Positions 1 through 7,039 of a stretch of 23,850 nt of DNA are shown here, piece by piece (within the stretch, counting starts at the first letter, position 1; each line of letters opens with the position of its first letter). The notes under the pieces were generated by a model. It was not told the origin of the DNA and ran no database searches. It saw only the letters and a program-made list of their open reading frames with translations. Origin of the DNA: Methanohalobium sp046546175 (lineage in GTDB: Archaea; Halobacteriota; Methanosarcinia; Methanosarcinales; Methanosarcinaceae); assembly GCF_046546175.1 (NCBI RefSeq), contig NZ_JBKGYF010000023.1, positions 1 through 23,850 on the forward strand. Direction: 5' to 3'. Made by a program: the position numbers and the translations under genes.

Positions 1-197
1 ATCAAAAATATCAGTATACCAGTGACTGCTCCATATAGGATACCTATATCTCTACCAATTTTTTTGCCAATACGCTGTGCAATTTCGCTGTTAACGAACT
101 CAACCTTTTCATCTATGCGGTTGAGTTTTTTGATAACTTCGTTGTAATCATCAGGGTCTACAATTACACTTGGAATGTCCCTTTTTTCATCGCTCAT
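1..197 (-). CDS. mtrG: MtrG, tetrahydrosarcinapterin S-methyltransferase subunit G (partial, C-terminus outside window)
   Basis: Small subunit of the sodium-pumping N5-methyl-tetrahydrosarcinapterin:coenzyme M methyltransferase complex. The window holds the first 65 codons, from the ATG at 195-197; the family is about 73 residues, so only a few C-terminal residues are missing. A hydrophilic N-terminus contains the family-typical stretch IDEKVEFVNSEIAQRIGKK and is followed by GRDIGILYGAVTGILIFL, the start of the single C-terminal membrane helix. The start directly follows the mtrF stop codon (TAA at 198-200), so the two genes are translationally coupled. The identification rests on this sequence plus position: G follows F in the Methanosarcina mtrEDCBAFGH order. 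mtrH is expected just beyond the window edge. Confidence 0.93.
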   Translation of the reverse strand, partial: MSDEKRDIPSVIVDPDDYNEVIKKLNRIDEKVEFVNSEIAQRIGKKIGRDIGILYGAVTGILIFL

Positions 198-428
198 TTA
201 TACCACCTGCCATATCAGGAACGGAATTACAAGCGTCATAATTATTGTAACCACGAATCCAATTGCAAACCCTATAACACCGGTTGCAGATACACCAGAA
301 TCAAGTTTCTGGTTTCTTGCTAGAAGCTGACCTCTGTAACGAGCTTTATTTACAACAGATTCCATGGGTCCCATTAACGGATTTATCACCTTTGGGACAC
401 CATGCCCATATTCGTTATCTTCCACCAT
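198..428 (-). CDS. mtrF: MtrF, tetrahydrosarcinapterin S-methyltransferase subunit F
   Basis: Small membrane subunit of the Mtr complex, 76 residues. I chose the ATG at 426-428 (MVEDNEYGHGVPKV...) because GGAGG lies about 8 bases upstream; the longer frame to 464 would overlap the end of mtrA. The protein has a polar N-terminus with RYRGQLLARNQKLDSG, then one long C-terminal membrane helix (GVIGFAIGFVVTIIMTLVI). F resembles the C-terminal part of MtrA, and both here share the pattern of polar helix, 'LDSG/LHSG', then membrane anchor. It sits between mtrA (one-base gap) and mtrG (no gap). Confidence 0.93.
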   Translation of the reverse strand: MVEDNEYGHGVPKVINPLMGPMESVVNKARYRGQLLARNQKLDSGVSATGVIGFAIGFVVTIIMTLVIPFLIWQVV

Positions 429-429
429 T

Positions 430-1155
430 TTACATACCTCCGAACAATAGGAGACCAAGGACAAACAGTGATAAGACCAGACCTATCGTGATGCCTTCGA
501 TTTTACCGGCAAGCACACCAGAATGAAGTTTATTCATTTCACCGGCATTGACCATATCTTTTTCAATGCTTCTGATTCTTGCCTGGATAGTTGCGATTTC
601 AGCGGACATTGGCTTTATTCCGCCTTCCTCTTCTTCTTCCTCTTCTTCTTCGAGCTGTATAATCAGTGGCTCGGCGTCAATGGCACCGGGGTCTTTCTCA
701 GCAAGCTCTTTAATCTTGGATGTGATACTGCCGATGTCTTCTGTGCCAATCATGTCTATACATTCTACCACCTGCTGCTGTAGCCTTTCAATGGCTTCAT
801 CGGTGAGGTTTTCAACATATGGTATGGCACCTGTCGCTCCGACGATTCTATTGTCTTTAGCGCCATTGGCATGGAGCATCGTCATTGCTTCACCGGTTAT
901 ATGTCCTTTGACTTCTGCACCGGTAACTATCAGATAGCGGATGTTCGGATTGGAAATGATATGGGATACTACTTTTTCAAGACCCAGGTTTTCGGTTTTA
1001 CAGGGTCCTGCAATAGCAGCTCCTGCATCAATCATTGCCTGATCATCGAGGTGAGAACCACATGTTATGACTGCAACACAATTCTCGGGGTTTCCAACCT
1101 CATATTCACCTTTAAGGATTGGCCATCCTTCGGCAGGTTCTCTTTTTTCTGCCAT
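430..1155 (-). CDS. mtrA: MtrA, corrinoid-carrying subunit of tetrahydrosarcinapterin S-methyltransferase
   Basis: Subunit A carries the corrinoid (5-hydroxybenzimidazolyl-type cobamide) that receives the methyl group from methyl-H4SPT through MtrH and passes it to coenzyme M. The start is the ATG at 1153-1155 (MAEKREPAEGWPILKG), with GGAGG just upstream; 241 residues, matching about 240 in Methanosarcina. The soluble domain holds the conserved runs CVAVITCGSHLDDQAM, AGPCKTENLGLEKVV and RYLIVTGAEVKGHITG. A run of nine glutamates (about residues 178-186) precedes a polar helix and a single C-terminal membrane anchor (GLVLSLFVLGLLLFGG). The gene is one base downstream of mtrB and has a strong SD. 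The poly-Glu linker is the only odd feature and fits salt adaptation. Confidence 0.96.
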   Translation of the reverse strand: MAEKREPAEGWPILKGEYEVGNPENCVAVITCGSHLDDQAMIDAGAAIAGPCKTENLGLEKVVSHIISNPNIRYLIVTGAEVKGHITGEAMTMLHANGAKDNRIVGATGAIPYVENLTDEAIERLQQQVVECIDMIGTEDIGSITSKIKELAEKDPGAIDAEPLIIQLEEEEEEEEEGGIKPMSAEIATIQARIRSIEKDMVNAGEMNKLHSGVLAGKIEGITIGLVLSLFVLGLLLFGGM

Positions 1156-1156
1156 T

Positions 1157-1483
1157 TTAGAAACCTCCTCCAAATTGACCCATGGCATAGAGGGCTATAG
1201 CGATTATCGTTGCAAATATCAGACCCACAATTATGCCATAGAACGCATTTGTTATAATTCCTGCATAGTACGAGGTACGTTCACGTCCTGGGTTTGAATT
1301 AAGTAACGGCATATCAGGCGCCAGAGAATTAACCAGGTCGTCAGCGACTTTATCCAGTTCATCCAGCTGGTTCAGTATCGGTTCCATGGAATATGACAAT
1401 ATGTCTTCCCTTTCCGCGGCTACCACACCATTCATGGGGTCCATTACCAGATTCGCTTCAGGTGCTACGTGTATAGTAGTCAT
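1157..1483 (-). CDS. mtrB: MtrB, tetrahydrosarcinapterin S-methyltransferase subunit B
   Basis: A 108-residue subunit, equal to the usual family length. It starts with MTTIHVAPEANLVMDPMNGVV, a conserved N-terminus. A polar middle segment follows (DELDKVADDLVNSLAPDMP), then one C-terminal membrane helix (IITNAFYGIIVGLIFATI...). The ATG at 1481-1483 overlaps the TGA of mtrC (ATGA coupling) and is preceded by an exceptionally good SD, GAGGAG. Its role within Mtr is structural and membrane-anchoring; no catalytic residues are known. Confidence 0.95.
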   Translation of the reverse strand: MTTIHVAPEANLVMDPMNGVVAAEREDILSYSMEPILNQLDELDKVADDLVNSLAPDMPLLNSNPGRERTSYYAGIITNAFYGIIVGLIFATIIAIALYAMGQFGGGF

Positions 1484-2292
1484 TCTAACTCCTCCTCAGT
1501 TGGAAGTAATCCGGTTCCAACTACTTTGTGTGCATCTCTTTTTACATATTCATAGAATTTCGAGAATGCAGTGTACCAGATAAACACACCAACTAGGATT
1601 GTTGGTATTGATGCTGCTCCAGATGTGGTTGCTGCGACAATTCCTGCAATAATTACAGCTATAGCACCTTTTTCAAATCCAGTTGACAAAGTACGGTCTT
1701 GATGCTCGTCAGGTCCAAGGTTTGCATTGAATGGATGCAGTATTGAAAGTGCACCAATTATGAATATCATTGCTATATATCCAGTACTTATCACGTTTGG
1801 CAGGACTGAATCAATCATAAATGATCCTGTCATTGTTGTACTGAGTGCAACGATGGTTAAACTACCAGCACCTGCAATTTCTGTCATCGATTGTTCCATA
1901 ATAGGTATACCCATGCCGATAATTCTGTTTGCAAGTATTCCTATTATCAGACCGATAATACATGCAGTAGCAAAGGATATTATAGGTCCAGCAATGCTTC
2001 CGACTACCATTCCAAACAGGGATGCAACCATACCGGTACCTATTGCAAGCATTCCTATGGATGGAACACCTGTACCAAGTCCATAGTTACTAACCCTTCT
2101 GACAGCAGAAGCTCCCCATACGATTGAGCAAATGGCCCCCAATCCGGCAATGAATGAAAATGCAGGTCCAATTGCTCCCACTATCAAGTAGGATGCATAA
2201 ATCCCTAAAAGGGCACCTACAATACCGAATACAATTATTTTGTTGTGGTCAATTCCACCTGTGGCTGGTCCGCCAGATCCACCAACAGACAT
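1480..2292 (-). CDS. mtrC: MtrC, tetrahydrosarcinapterin S-methyltransferase subunit C
   Basis: Polytopic membrane subunit of 270 residues, made mostly of glycine- and alanine-rich helices. C, D and E form the membrane part of Mtr linked to sodium translocation. Recognisable runs are MSVGGSGGPATGGIDHNK at the N-terminus, YGLGTGVPSIGMLAIGTGM, GMGIPIMEQSMTEIAGAG and LHPFNANLGPDEHQDRT, all typical of MtrC. The cytoplasmic C-terminus ends with a short acidic tail (TEEELE). Start at 2290-2292 with GGAGG upstream. It follows mtrD after one base and overlaps mtrB by four bases. Confidence 0.95.
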   Translation of the reverse strand: MSVGGSGGPATGGIDHNKIIVFGIVGALLGIYASYLIVGAIGPAFSFIAGLGAICSIVWGASAVRRVSNYGLGTGVPSIGMLAIGTGMVASLFGMVVGSIAGPIISFATACIIGLIIGILANRIIGMGIPIMEQSMTEIAGAGSLTIVALSTTMTGSFMIDSVLPNVISTGYIAMIFIIGALSILHPFNANLGPDEHQDRTLSTGFEKGAIAVIIAGIVAATTSGAASIPTILVGVFIWYTAFSKFYEYVKRDAHKVVGTGLLPTEEELE

Positions 2293-2293
2293 T

Positions 2294-3013
2294 TTACAGA
2301 CCTCCTATCGCAATTACTCCTATAATCGCACACATAAAAGTTACAATTATGGACACTATCACTGCTCTGTACCATCTCTTGAATTTAGGGTCATGGTATC
2401 CTTCGGTAGTACCTCCGATATTATACGAAGGTATTACTGCGTTTATGAAGAATATTCCTATGGCAAAGATTGCTGCCAGTCCGACAAGGTCTGTCATAGC
2501 CATATTATTGGTCACATTTACCAGTGAATAGTATACAAGTGAACCACCAAGGCCACCGAGTCCTCCCCCGATTATTCCGCTAATATAGGAAGCAGTTGGA
2601 AGTGCATGTCCTTCAGTACCCTGTGAAGAATAGAGATCCTGTCTATCCTTTGTAATGGGGTCGTATTTGGATTTACCACCTGCAGGTGTAACACCAACTC
2701 CATAAACATATACCATCTGCCCCACAATCATGGTACTCCCAATCATGAGCATTGCACCGACTGCTCCGGAGGCAAGAACAATTGCTATACTGTTTGTAAG
2801 TCCAAGTACAGTACCAGCGGTAATCAACCCTGTAAGTCCAGCACCAGCAGCCAGTTGGACTGTACCTGTACCAATACCCGGAGCCTGTGCCATTGCTGCA
2901 GGTGCTCCACCGACAGGTACGAAATGGACGCTGAATGAAACAAGTGTACCTCCCAGAGTGATAAGTATCACATACAGAATGTTGGCCGTTAAAATCCCTA
3001 CTATATCTATCAT
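2294..3013 (-). CDS. mtrD: MtrD, tetrahydrosarcinapterin S-methyltransferase subunit D
   Basis: Polytopic membrane subunit of 239 residues. Conserved features are the N-terminal helix MIDIVGILTANILYVILITLGG, the glycine/proline loop FVPVGGAPAAMAQAPGIGTG, the conserved segment YGVGVTPAGGKSKYDPITKD, and the late segment FINAVIPSYNIGGTTEGYHD. It is one of the large Mtr membrane subunits linked to sodium transport. The ATG at 3011-3013 overlaps the TGA of mtrE in ATGA coupling, so it is almost certainly translated from the same mRNA. Confidence 0.95.
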   Translation of the reverse strand: MIDIVGILTANILYVILITLGGTLVSFSVHFVPVGGAPAAMAQAPGIGTGTVQLAAGAGLTGLITAGTVLGLTNSIAIVLASGAVGAMLMIGSTMIVGQMVYVYGVGVTPAGGKSKYDPITKDRQDLYSSQGTEGHALPTASYISGIIGGGLGGLGGSLVYYSLVNVTNNMAMTDLVGLAAIFAIGIFFINAVIPSYNIGGTTEGYHDPKFKRWYRAVIVSIIVTFMCAIIGVIAIGGL

Positions 3014-3924
3014 GCTGTCACCTCTTCATTTTCTTCTTCCTGGTAAGGTCCATATGTACTGCGTGCCCAGACTTCAATCAGACGGTTTCCGATTATCAGG
3101 AGAGCAACAATTATTAATCCTGCAATCACTGAAAGCCAACCCATTGTGATACCTTCACCAGGGTTGAATACGGTTGTTACCCATCCACTGAGGAAAACAG
3201 TCATACCAAATGCGATACCTGTAGCTGGTCCACCGAACTTTGCGCAGAACCATGCATTATCAATCCCGTTTCTGAGACCGGATTCTCCGTATCTGACAAT
3301 ATCTCCAGAGTTTGCGGCGTTAATACCTGAACCAAATTCTACATTCTGATATTCACGTTCGGCACCATAATGGACATCCCCTGTGGACGAACCTATGGCT
3401 CCAACTGTAACTCCCCAGATAAATGCTAGAAGTGGCAGTGGGAACGGATGGTTTAGTGCTGATACCATGAGGTAAGAGACAACCAATATGAAGAATGTGG
3501 TTAAGAACGCAAATCCCATTATAACAGGGGTGTGCGACCTGATGATATCAAGGTACAACGGTTGTTTAAATCTTTTCTGACTGGATACTCTTCCCATAAA
3601 TGATGATGCTGCATATGTTCCATGTACAAGTGCGGCAATTGCTGCACCGAATGTGATTGCAAAAACCACTGACATGCCATATGCACTCATCATAACCGAG
3701 GCTATAGTACCACCAATCGCACACATTAGAGCGTTTGATGGCGGTTCTCCAGAAACGGCTTTATTGTATATTCTATGTGGATGCATCATTTGGGGTGCAA
3801 GTTGCACTTGAGAATTGGGGTTACTCTGCGATCCAACATCAGACTCAAGATCTTCTGTTGCACCAGCAATAGTTGCTGCGGCTCCCATAAGTGCCAATAC
3901 ACCCATACCTAAAAGTGGGTCCAT
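3010..3924 (-). CDS. mtrE: MtrE, tetrahydrosarcinapterin S-methyltransferase subunit E
   Basis: First gene of the mtr operon and the largest membrane subunit, 304 residues. The N-terminus MDPLLGMGVLALMGAAATIAG is followed by a polar loop with SDVGSQSNPNSQVQLAPQM and the conserved NKAVSGEPPSNALMCAIGGT. Later conserved runs are GAIGSSTGDVHYGAEREYQ and DNAWFCAKFGGPATGIAFG. About six hydrophobic stretches fit the polytopic fold. The start at 3922-3924 is set by AAGGAGG seven bases upstream. A TATA box lies about 45 bases upstream. The C-terminus ends in a glutamate-rich tail (EEENEEVTA). Confidence 0.96.
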   Translation of the reverse strand: MDPLLGMGVLALMGAAATIAGATEDLESDVGSQSNPNSQVQLAPQMMHPHRIYNKAVSGEPPSNALMCAIGGTIASVMMSAYGMSVVFAITFGAAIAALVHGTYAASSFMGRVSSQKRFKQPLYLDIIRSHTPVIMGFAFLTTFFILVVSYLMVSALNHPFPLPLLAFIWGVTVGAIGSSTGDVHYGAEREYQNVEFGSGINAANSGDIVRYGESGLRNGIDNAWFCAKFGGPATGIAFGMTVFLSGWVTTVFNPGEGITMGWLSVIAGLIIVALLIIGNRLIEVWARSTYGPYQEEENEEVTA

Positions 3925-3969
3925 TCATTTTCCTCCTTTCTTTTTGCGATTATAAATCAATATAAAAAA

Positions 3970-3978
3970 CTATATAAG
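3970..3978 (-). promoter_or_regulatory. TATA box of the mtr operon
   Basis: On the minus strand the motif reads CTTATATAG, centred about 50 bases before the mtrE ATG. An archaeal TSS about 25 bases downstream would give a leader of some 25 bases carrying the AAGGAGG site. A direct repeat, TTGCTATA, occurs twice just upstream of this box (3986-3993 and 3997-4004). Confidence 0.6.
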
Positions 3979-4038
3979 CACATCCTTGCTATAGATTTGC
4001 TATATTATAATCGATAGGGAATACACTTTGTTAACTCG

Positions 4039-4131
4039 ATTGGATTATCTCAAATCATTCATAAAGGTTTTGGTTTTTGATTAAAAATCAAAACCCGATA
4101 ATATTGTTTTTATAGACCACTATAATCCAAT
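4039..4131. repeat. Nested inverted repeats in the mtrE upstream region
   Basis: Outer arms ATTGGATTAT (4039-4048) and ATAATCCAAT (4122-4131) are perfect 10-base complements. Inside them TTTTGATT (4075-4082) and AATCAAAA (4086-4093) form a perfect 8-base arm pair around AAA. GGTTTTGG (4066-4073) also pairs with CCAAAACC at 4189-4196. A protein-binding region or RNA structure in the isomerase leader are both possible. Confidence 0.5.
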
Positions 4132-4178
4132 TAAATGTACATTTGTTTTGTCTTAAAATTAATTTTTTGCTGTTTGTA

Positions 4179-4194
4179 TTTTGGCTAACCAAAA
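4179..4194 (+). promoter_or_regulatory. Short hairpin in the leader of the isomerase-like gene
   Basis: TTTTGG-CTAA-CCAAAA, a perfect six-base stem with a four-base loop, ending 32 bases before the chosen ATG and downstream of the likely TATA box. The function is unknown. Confidence 0.35.
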
Positions 4195-4226
4195 CCGTTA
4201 TTAGTCCAGTAATCAGTCTTTCATAT

Positions 4227-5033
4227 ATGATAATTGGTGCGTCATCACTTGCAGGAGAAATATCTCAATTAAAATATGAAGTTGATTCTATAGAACTATA
4301 CATACCCAAAATGGGATTGTACAATGGTTCAAAATTGCAGGATAATAAACTGAGAAATATTTTTGATGAATTATCTACGTCCAATACTCTAACGTCCATG
4401 CATGCACCCTATTTTGCAAATGTTTCTACATATCCTGATGATTTGCTTGTTGATACAACAAATATGGATGACAAGCAGTTCAGATTGATGGAGGAATCGA
4501 TTAGTCTTGCCAACAGACTGGATACAAAAGTAGTGGTGATACACCCCGGCAGAATCCATCAGGACAGGTATAAATCGTTTTCAAAAATGGTGGAAAATCT
4601 AAAATCACTGGCATCAATGGCATCTGATTATAACATAATGCTTGGATTAGAAAACAAAGAAGGCACAGATACAAATAATCTATGTTGTGATGCAGATGAG
4701 CTTTTACAGGCAGTAGAGGAGGTAAATTCCAATCATCTTGGTATAACCTTTGATATAGGGCATGCAAACCTTACCTGTGGTGGAAATAGTCAAAAACTGT
4801 GTGATTTTGCAAATAAAATCTCAGGACATATAGTTCACATGCATCTTCATGATAACAAAGGGGAATGGATGATGGATTACGACGGTGATTTGCATCATGC
4901 TCCAGGAAGAGGTGTGATAGATTTTTCAATATTAAATAATATTCCAGGATACAGGGGCATTTATAACTTGGAAGTATTTTCTATAGATGATGTTATTACT
5001 GGAAAAAAACTAATCAATGATTTGATGGTTTAA
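4227..5033 (+). CDS. Sugar phosphate isomerase/epimerase-like TIM-barrel protein (AP endonuclease 2 family)
   Basis: A 268-residue soluble protein of the xylose-isomerase-like/AP-endonuclease-2 TIM-barrel superfamily. Metal-ligand motifs appear in the expected order: MHAPYF near residue 57, VVVIHPGR (about 108), LGLENKEG (about 144), TFDIGHANL (about 178), HIVHMHLHDN (about 204), HHAPGRGVIDFS, and a closing NLEVF. These supply the His/Glu/Asp set that binds divalent metals. The start at ATG 4227 (MIIGASSLAG) gives the normal first barrel strand; the longer frame from 4143 adds 28 hydrophobic residues that the family lacks. The substrate is unknown. It is convergent with the small gene at 5061-5318, so probably monocistronic. 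Confidence 0.82.
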   Translation: MIIGASSLAGEISQLKYEVDSIELYIPKMGLYNGSKLQDNKLRNIFDELSTSNTLTSMHAPYFANVSTYPDDLLVDTTNMDDKQFRLMEESISLANRLDTKVVVIHPGRIHQDRYKSFSKMVENLKSLASMASDYNIMLGLENKEGTDTNNLCCDADELLQAVEEVNSNHLGITFDIGHANLTCGGNSQKLCDFANKISGHIVHMHLHDNKGEWMMDYDGDLHHAPGRGVIDFSILNNIPGYRGIYNLEVFSIDDVITGKKLINDLMV

Positions 5034-5060
5034 AATCAAAACATAGGATGTTAATGTTCA

Positions 5061-5318
5061 TCAGTCGATGTCACATAGCGGGGAATTAAGTATCATGGAT
5101 TTGTTGAGATGGCTTATATATCGTGCCTGAACCCTTGATATATACAGGGTATTTCCTCCAATTTCAATTTTTATATCTGATGGTTTTGGAGGTTTCAGTA
5201 CAGTTGGAATTAGTATAAGACCTCCGCAGGTTGTTGATAACCTGAAATCCTCGTCGTTATCAAGTAAAAAATCTTCAAGTTCCGGTTCGATTGTGATGTT
5301 TGTTTCTGGATCAATCAT
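5061..5318 (-). CDS. Conserved-looking small hypothetical protein (85 residues)
   Basis: I do not recognise a named family. The protein has an acidic N-terminal half (EPELEDFLLDNDEDF), then STTCGGLILIPTVLKPPKPS, then a beta-rich segment (DIKIEIGGNTLYISRVQARYI). There is no signal peptide or membrane helix, and two cysteines (one in TTCGG, one near the C-terminus). The codon pattern and the well-placed TATA box (about 28 bases before the ATG at 5316-5318, no SD) suggest a real gene expressed from a leaderless transcript. It ends 27 bases from the convergent isomerase gene. Confidence 0.68.
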   Translation of the reverse strand: MIDPETNITIEPELEDFLLDNDEDFRLSTTCGGLILIPTVLKPPKPSDIKIEIGGNTLYISRVQARYISHLNKSMILNSPLCDID

Positions 5319-5340
5319 GGGATATACTAACGTTTAAATA

Positions 5341-5350
5341 ATTATATATA
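5341..5350 (-). promoter_or_regulatory. TATA box of the small hypothetical gene (leaderless)
   Basis: TATATATAAT on the minus strand, centred about 28 bases upstream of the ATG at 5318. That spacing puts the transcription start at or next to the start codon. Confidence 0.5.
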
Positions 5351-5394
5351 TTTTGGTTTATATGGTTAGTTCAGCCTGGAAACATTAGGCCAAC

Positions 5395-5404
5395 TTTAAA
5401 TTTA
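5395..5404 (+). promoter_or_regulatory. TATA-like element of srp19
   Basis: TTTAAATTTA about 30 bases upstream of the likely ATG at 5432, with no SD in between. This fits leaderless or near-leaderless transcription. Confidence 0.4.
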
Positions 5405-5431
5405 ATGAACTTCCATTTATCTAACATGTTA

Positions 5432-5725
5432 ATGCGTGATAGAGGAAAACTGGTAATCTGGCCGGTATATCTGGACCGGACCAGAACAAGAAGCGATGGT
5501 AGAATAATATCAAAGAAAAAATCTGTAAGAGAGCCGGAACTCAAAGAGATAGAAAAGGCAGCATCTAAACTAGGTTTAAACCCTGAAGTAGAGGAAGAAA
5601 AGGCTTATCCCCGGTCATGGTGGGAAGTAAGCGGAAGAGTACTTGTTGATAAAACAGCACCCAAATCTTATATTTTAAAACAGATGGCAAAAATAATCAA
5701 AGAAAACCGTGAAAGCAAAAAATAA
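5432..5725 (+). CDS. srp19: SRP19, signal recognition particle 19 kDa protein
   Basis: Binds 7S SRP RNA helices 6 and 8 and promotes SRP54 loading for co-translational membrane targeting. The protein has 97 residues, normal for archaeal SRP19. Diagnostic runs are GKLVIWPVYLD at the N-terminus, RSDGRIISKKKSV, AASKLGLNPEVEEEKAYPRSWW (about residues 40-60) and a lysine-rich C-terminus. I start at ATG 5432 (MRDRGKLVIWP) because archaeal homologues begin there; ATGs at 5405 and 5426 are in frame but add a non-conserved stretch. It has its own promoter region and is divergent from the small hypothetical gene. Confidence 0.93.
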   Translation: MRDRGKLVIWPVYLDRTRTRSDGRIISKKKSVREPELKEIEKAASKLGLNPEVEEEKAYPRSWWEVSGRVLVDKTAPKSYILKQMAKIIKENRESKK

Positions 5726-5842
5726 CCAAATCCTCTCGGCTGTCAATTTATTTACTTTTTAAAGACAATCCTATATATTATGGAATTTTTGGGATGTGGC
5801 TATATTTAAAAACAAGAATTTATTGGGATATATGTGATTTTA

Positions 5843-6277
5843 ATGGAATCCGATTTTATCAAGTACCATCCTGAATCCAATACTTATATTGTTAAGAAAA
5901 AGGCGTTCTTTGAGGATGAAGTATGTATTAAAGGTGACCTGATCACGGGTCCTGGGGTTAATTTCTGGAAGGATTTGCATGTCACAGGTTCACTGAAACT
6001 TGGAAAAGGTTCAACAGTAAAGGGTGATGTTATAGCTGATAACGCACTTATAGGTCCCTGTTCAAGAATAGACGGCAGACTGGAAATTAAGACTAGTGTA
6101 AAAATTCTTGATGGTGTTGTAGTACATTCTGTAATATGTGGTGGAGAAATGTCTGTGAGGCCAAGGTGTTATATTGGATTTGCAAAAGCTGATATCACAT
6201 TGGAGCTGATTGGCAATGTGGATGTCAAAGAAATTGAACGTGGTACAAGAGTGATTGTGCGTACTGATGGTTGGTAA
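5843..6277 (+). CDS. Bactofilin-like / polymer-forming beta-helix protein
   Basis: A 144-residue protein dominated by short glycine-spaced beta repeats. Examples are VCIKGDLITGPGVNFWKDLHV, VTGSLKLGKGSTVKGDVIADNALIG, SRIDGRLEIKTSVKILDGVVV and SVICGGEMSVRPRCYIG. The pattern fits the left/right-handed beta-helix of polymer-forming cytoskeletal (bactofilin-like) proteins or of a hexapeptide-type scaffold without catalytic residues. I prefer ATG 5843 (MESDFIKYHPES) over the in-frame GTG at 5834. A TATA-like CTATATTTAAAA lies about 40 bases upstream. The TAA abuts the stop codon of the convergent ABC ATPase gene with no gap. The cellular role is unknown. Confidence 0.7.
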   Translation: MESDFIKYHPESNTYIVKKKAFFEDEVCIKGDLITGPGVNFWKDLHVTGSLKLGKGSTVKGDVIADNALIGPCSRIDGRLEIKTSVKILDGVVVHSVICGGEMSVRPRCYIGFAKADITLELIGNVDVKEIERGTRVIVRTDGW

Positions 6278-7039
6278 TTATTTTTTGACTCTTTCTTCTG
6301 CCAGTATTTTTAAAACCCTGTCCCTGAGCTGATTGGTATCTGGACCTGTACGGTTTCTTGGTCTGGGTAGGTTTACATCTATGATATCCTTGACCCTTCC
6401 CGGTCTTGCAGTTAATATCACTATTTTATCCGCAAGGAATACTGCTTCATCCACGCTATGAGTCACAAATATAATAGTTATCTGTTTTCTGTACCAGATA
6501 TCCAATAACTCGCTCTGTAATACATTTCTGGTCTGAGCATCCAGTGACCCGAATGGTTCATCCATCAGCAGTACTTCAGGGTCGTTTGCAAGAGCTCTTG
6601 CGATTGCAACTCTCTGCCGCATTCCGCCTGATAGTTCATAAGGATAACTGTTTTTGAAATGTTCAAGACCTACAAGTTCCAGATATTCTTCGGCAATCTC
6701 CTGTGCTTTTTCTTTATTCATGCCCTGCATTTCAGGTCCAAAAGTAATGTTTCGTATAACAGTTCTCCAGGGAAACAATGAGTATTCTTGGAAGACCATT
6801 CCACGTCTTGGGTCAGGTCCTGTAATTTTTTCACTATCAAGCGCAAGTTCTCCGCTACTTGGATTTTCAAGTCCTGCGATAGTTCTGAGTAATGTGGTCT
6901 TACCGCATCCGGACGGACCAATGACACATATAAACTCTTTGTCCTTAATTTCCAGGTTTATATCAGCTAGTGCCTGGGTTTTGTTACCTTCGCGGTTAAT
7001 AAAATACTGTGAGACGTTTTTGATACTGACTTTACCCAA
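6278..7039 (-). CDS. ABC transporter ATPase, NitT/TauT/SsuB family
   Basis: ATP-hydrolysing subunit of an importer, 253 residues. Walker A GPSGCGKTT is near residue 41, the Q-loop VFQEYSLFPW near 83, the signature LSGGMRQRVAIARAL near 137, Walker B/D-loop VLLMDEPFGSLD near 157 and the switch histidine in FVTHSVDEA near 190. PDPRRGMVFQEYSLFPWRTV is characteristic of the nitrate/taurine/sulfonate subfamily. Translation appears to start at a TTG (7037-7039) placed directly after the permease TAA; no nearer ATG preserves the conserved N-terminus. Third gene of the operon binding protein-permease-ATPase. The substrate cannot be fixed from the ATPase. Confidence 0.92.
   Translation of the reverse strand: MGKVSIKNVSQYFINREGNKTQALADINLEIKDKEFICVIGPSGCGKTTLLRTIAGLENPSSGELALDSEKITGPDPRRGMVFQEYSLFPWRTVIRNITFGPEMQGMNKEKAQEIAEEYLELVGLEHFKNSYPYELSGGMRQRVAIARALANDPEVLLMDEPFGSLDAQTRNVLQSELLDIWYRKQITIIFVTHSVDEAVFLADKIVILTARPGRVKDIIDVNLPRPRNRTGPDTNQLRDRVLKILAEERVKK

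Larger units (their letters stand above)
3925..4226. other. Divergent intergenic region between mtrE and the isomerase-like gene (302 bases)
   Basis: Holds the mtr promoter on the minus strand and a probable plus-strand TATA box (TTTTTATAG at about 4107-4115). It also holds an 8-base direct repeat next to the mtr TATA box, nested inverted repeats at 4039-4131, and a short hairpin at 4179-4194. The plus frame stays open upstream of 4227 back to about 4143. That extension is an AT-rich hydrophobic string with no SD and is not conserved-looking, so I treat it as leader. Confidence 0.6.

Noticed and set aside
548..937. A plus-strand frame with a poly-serine run
   Set aside because: The complement of the mtrA glutamate run; antisense shadow of mtrA.
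4143..4226. N-terminal extension of the isomerase-like protein that looks like a membrane segment
   Set aside because: AT-rich leader with no SD; the conserved fold begins at the ATG at 4227, and the extension includes a hairpin.
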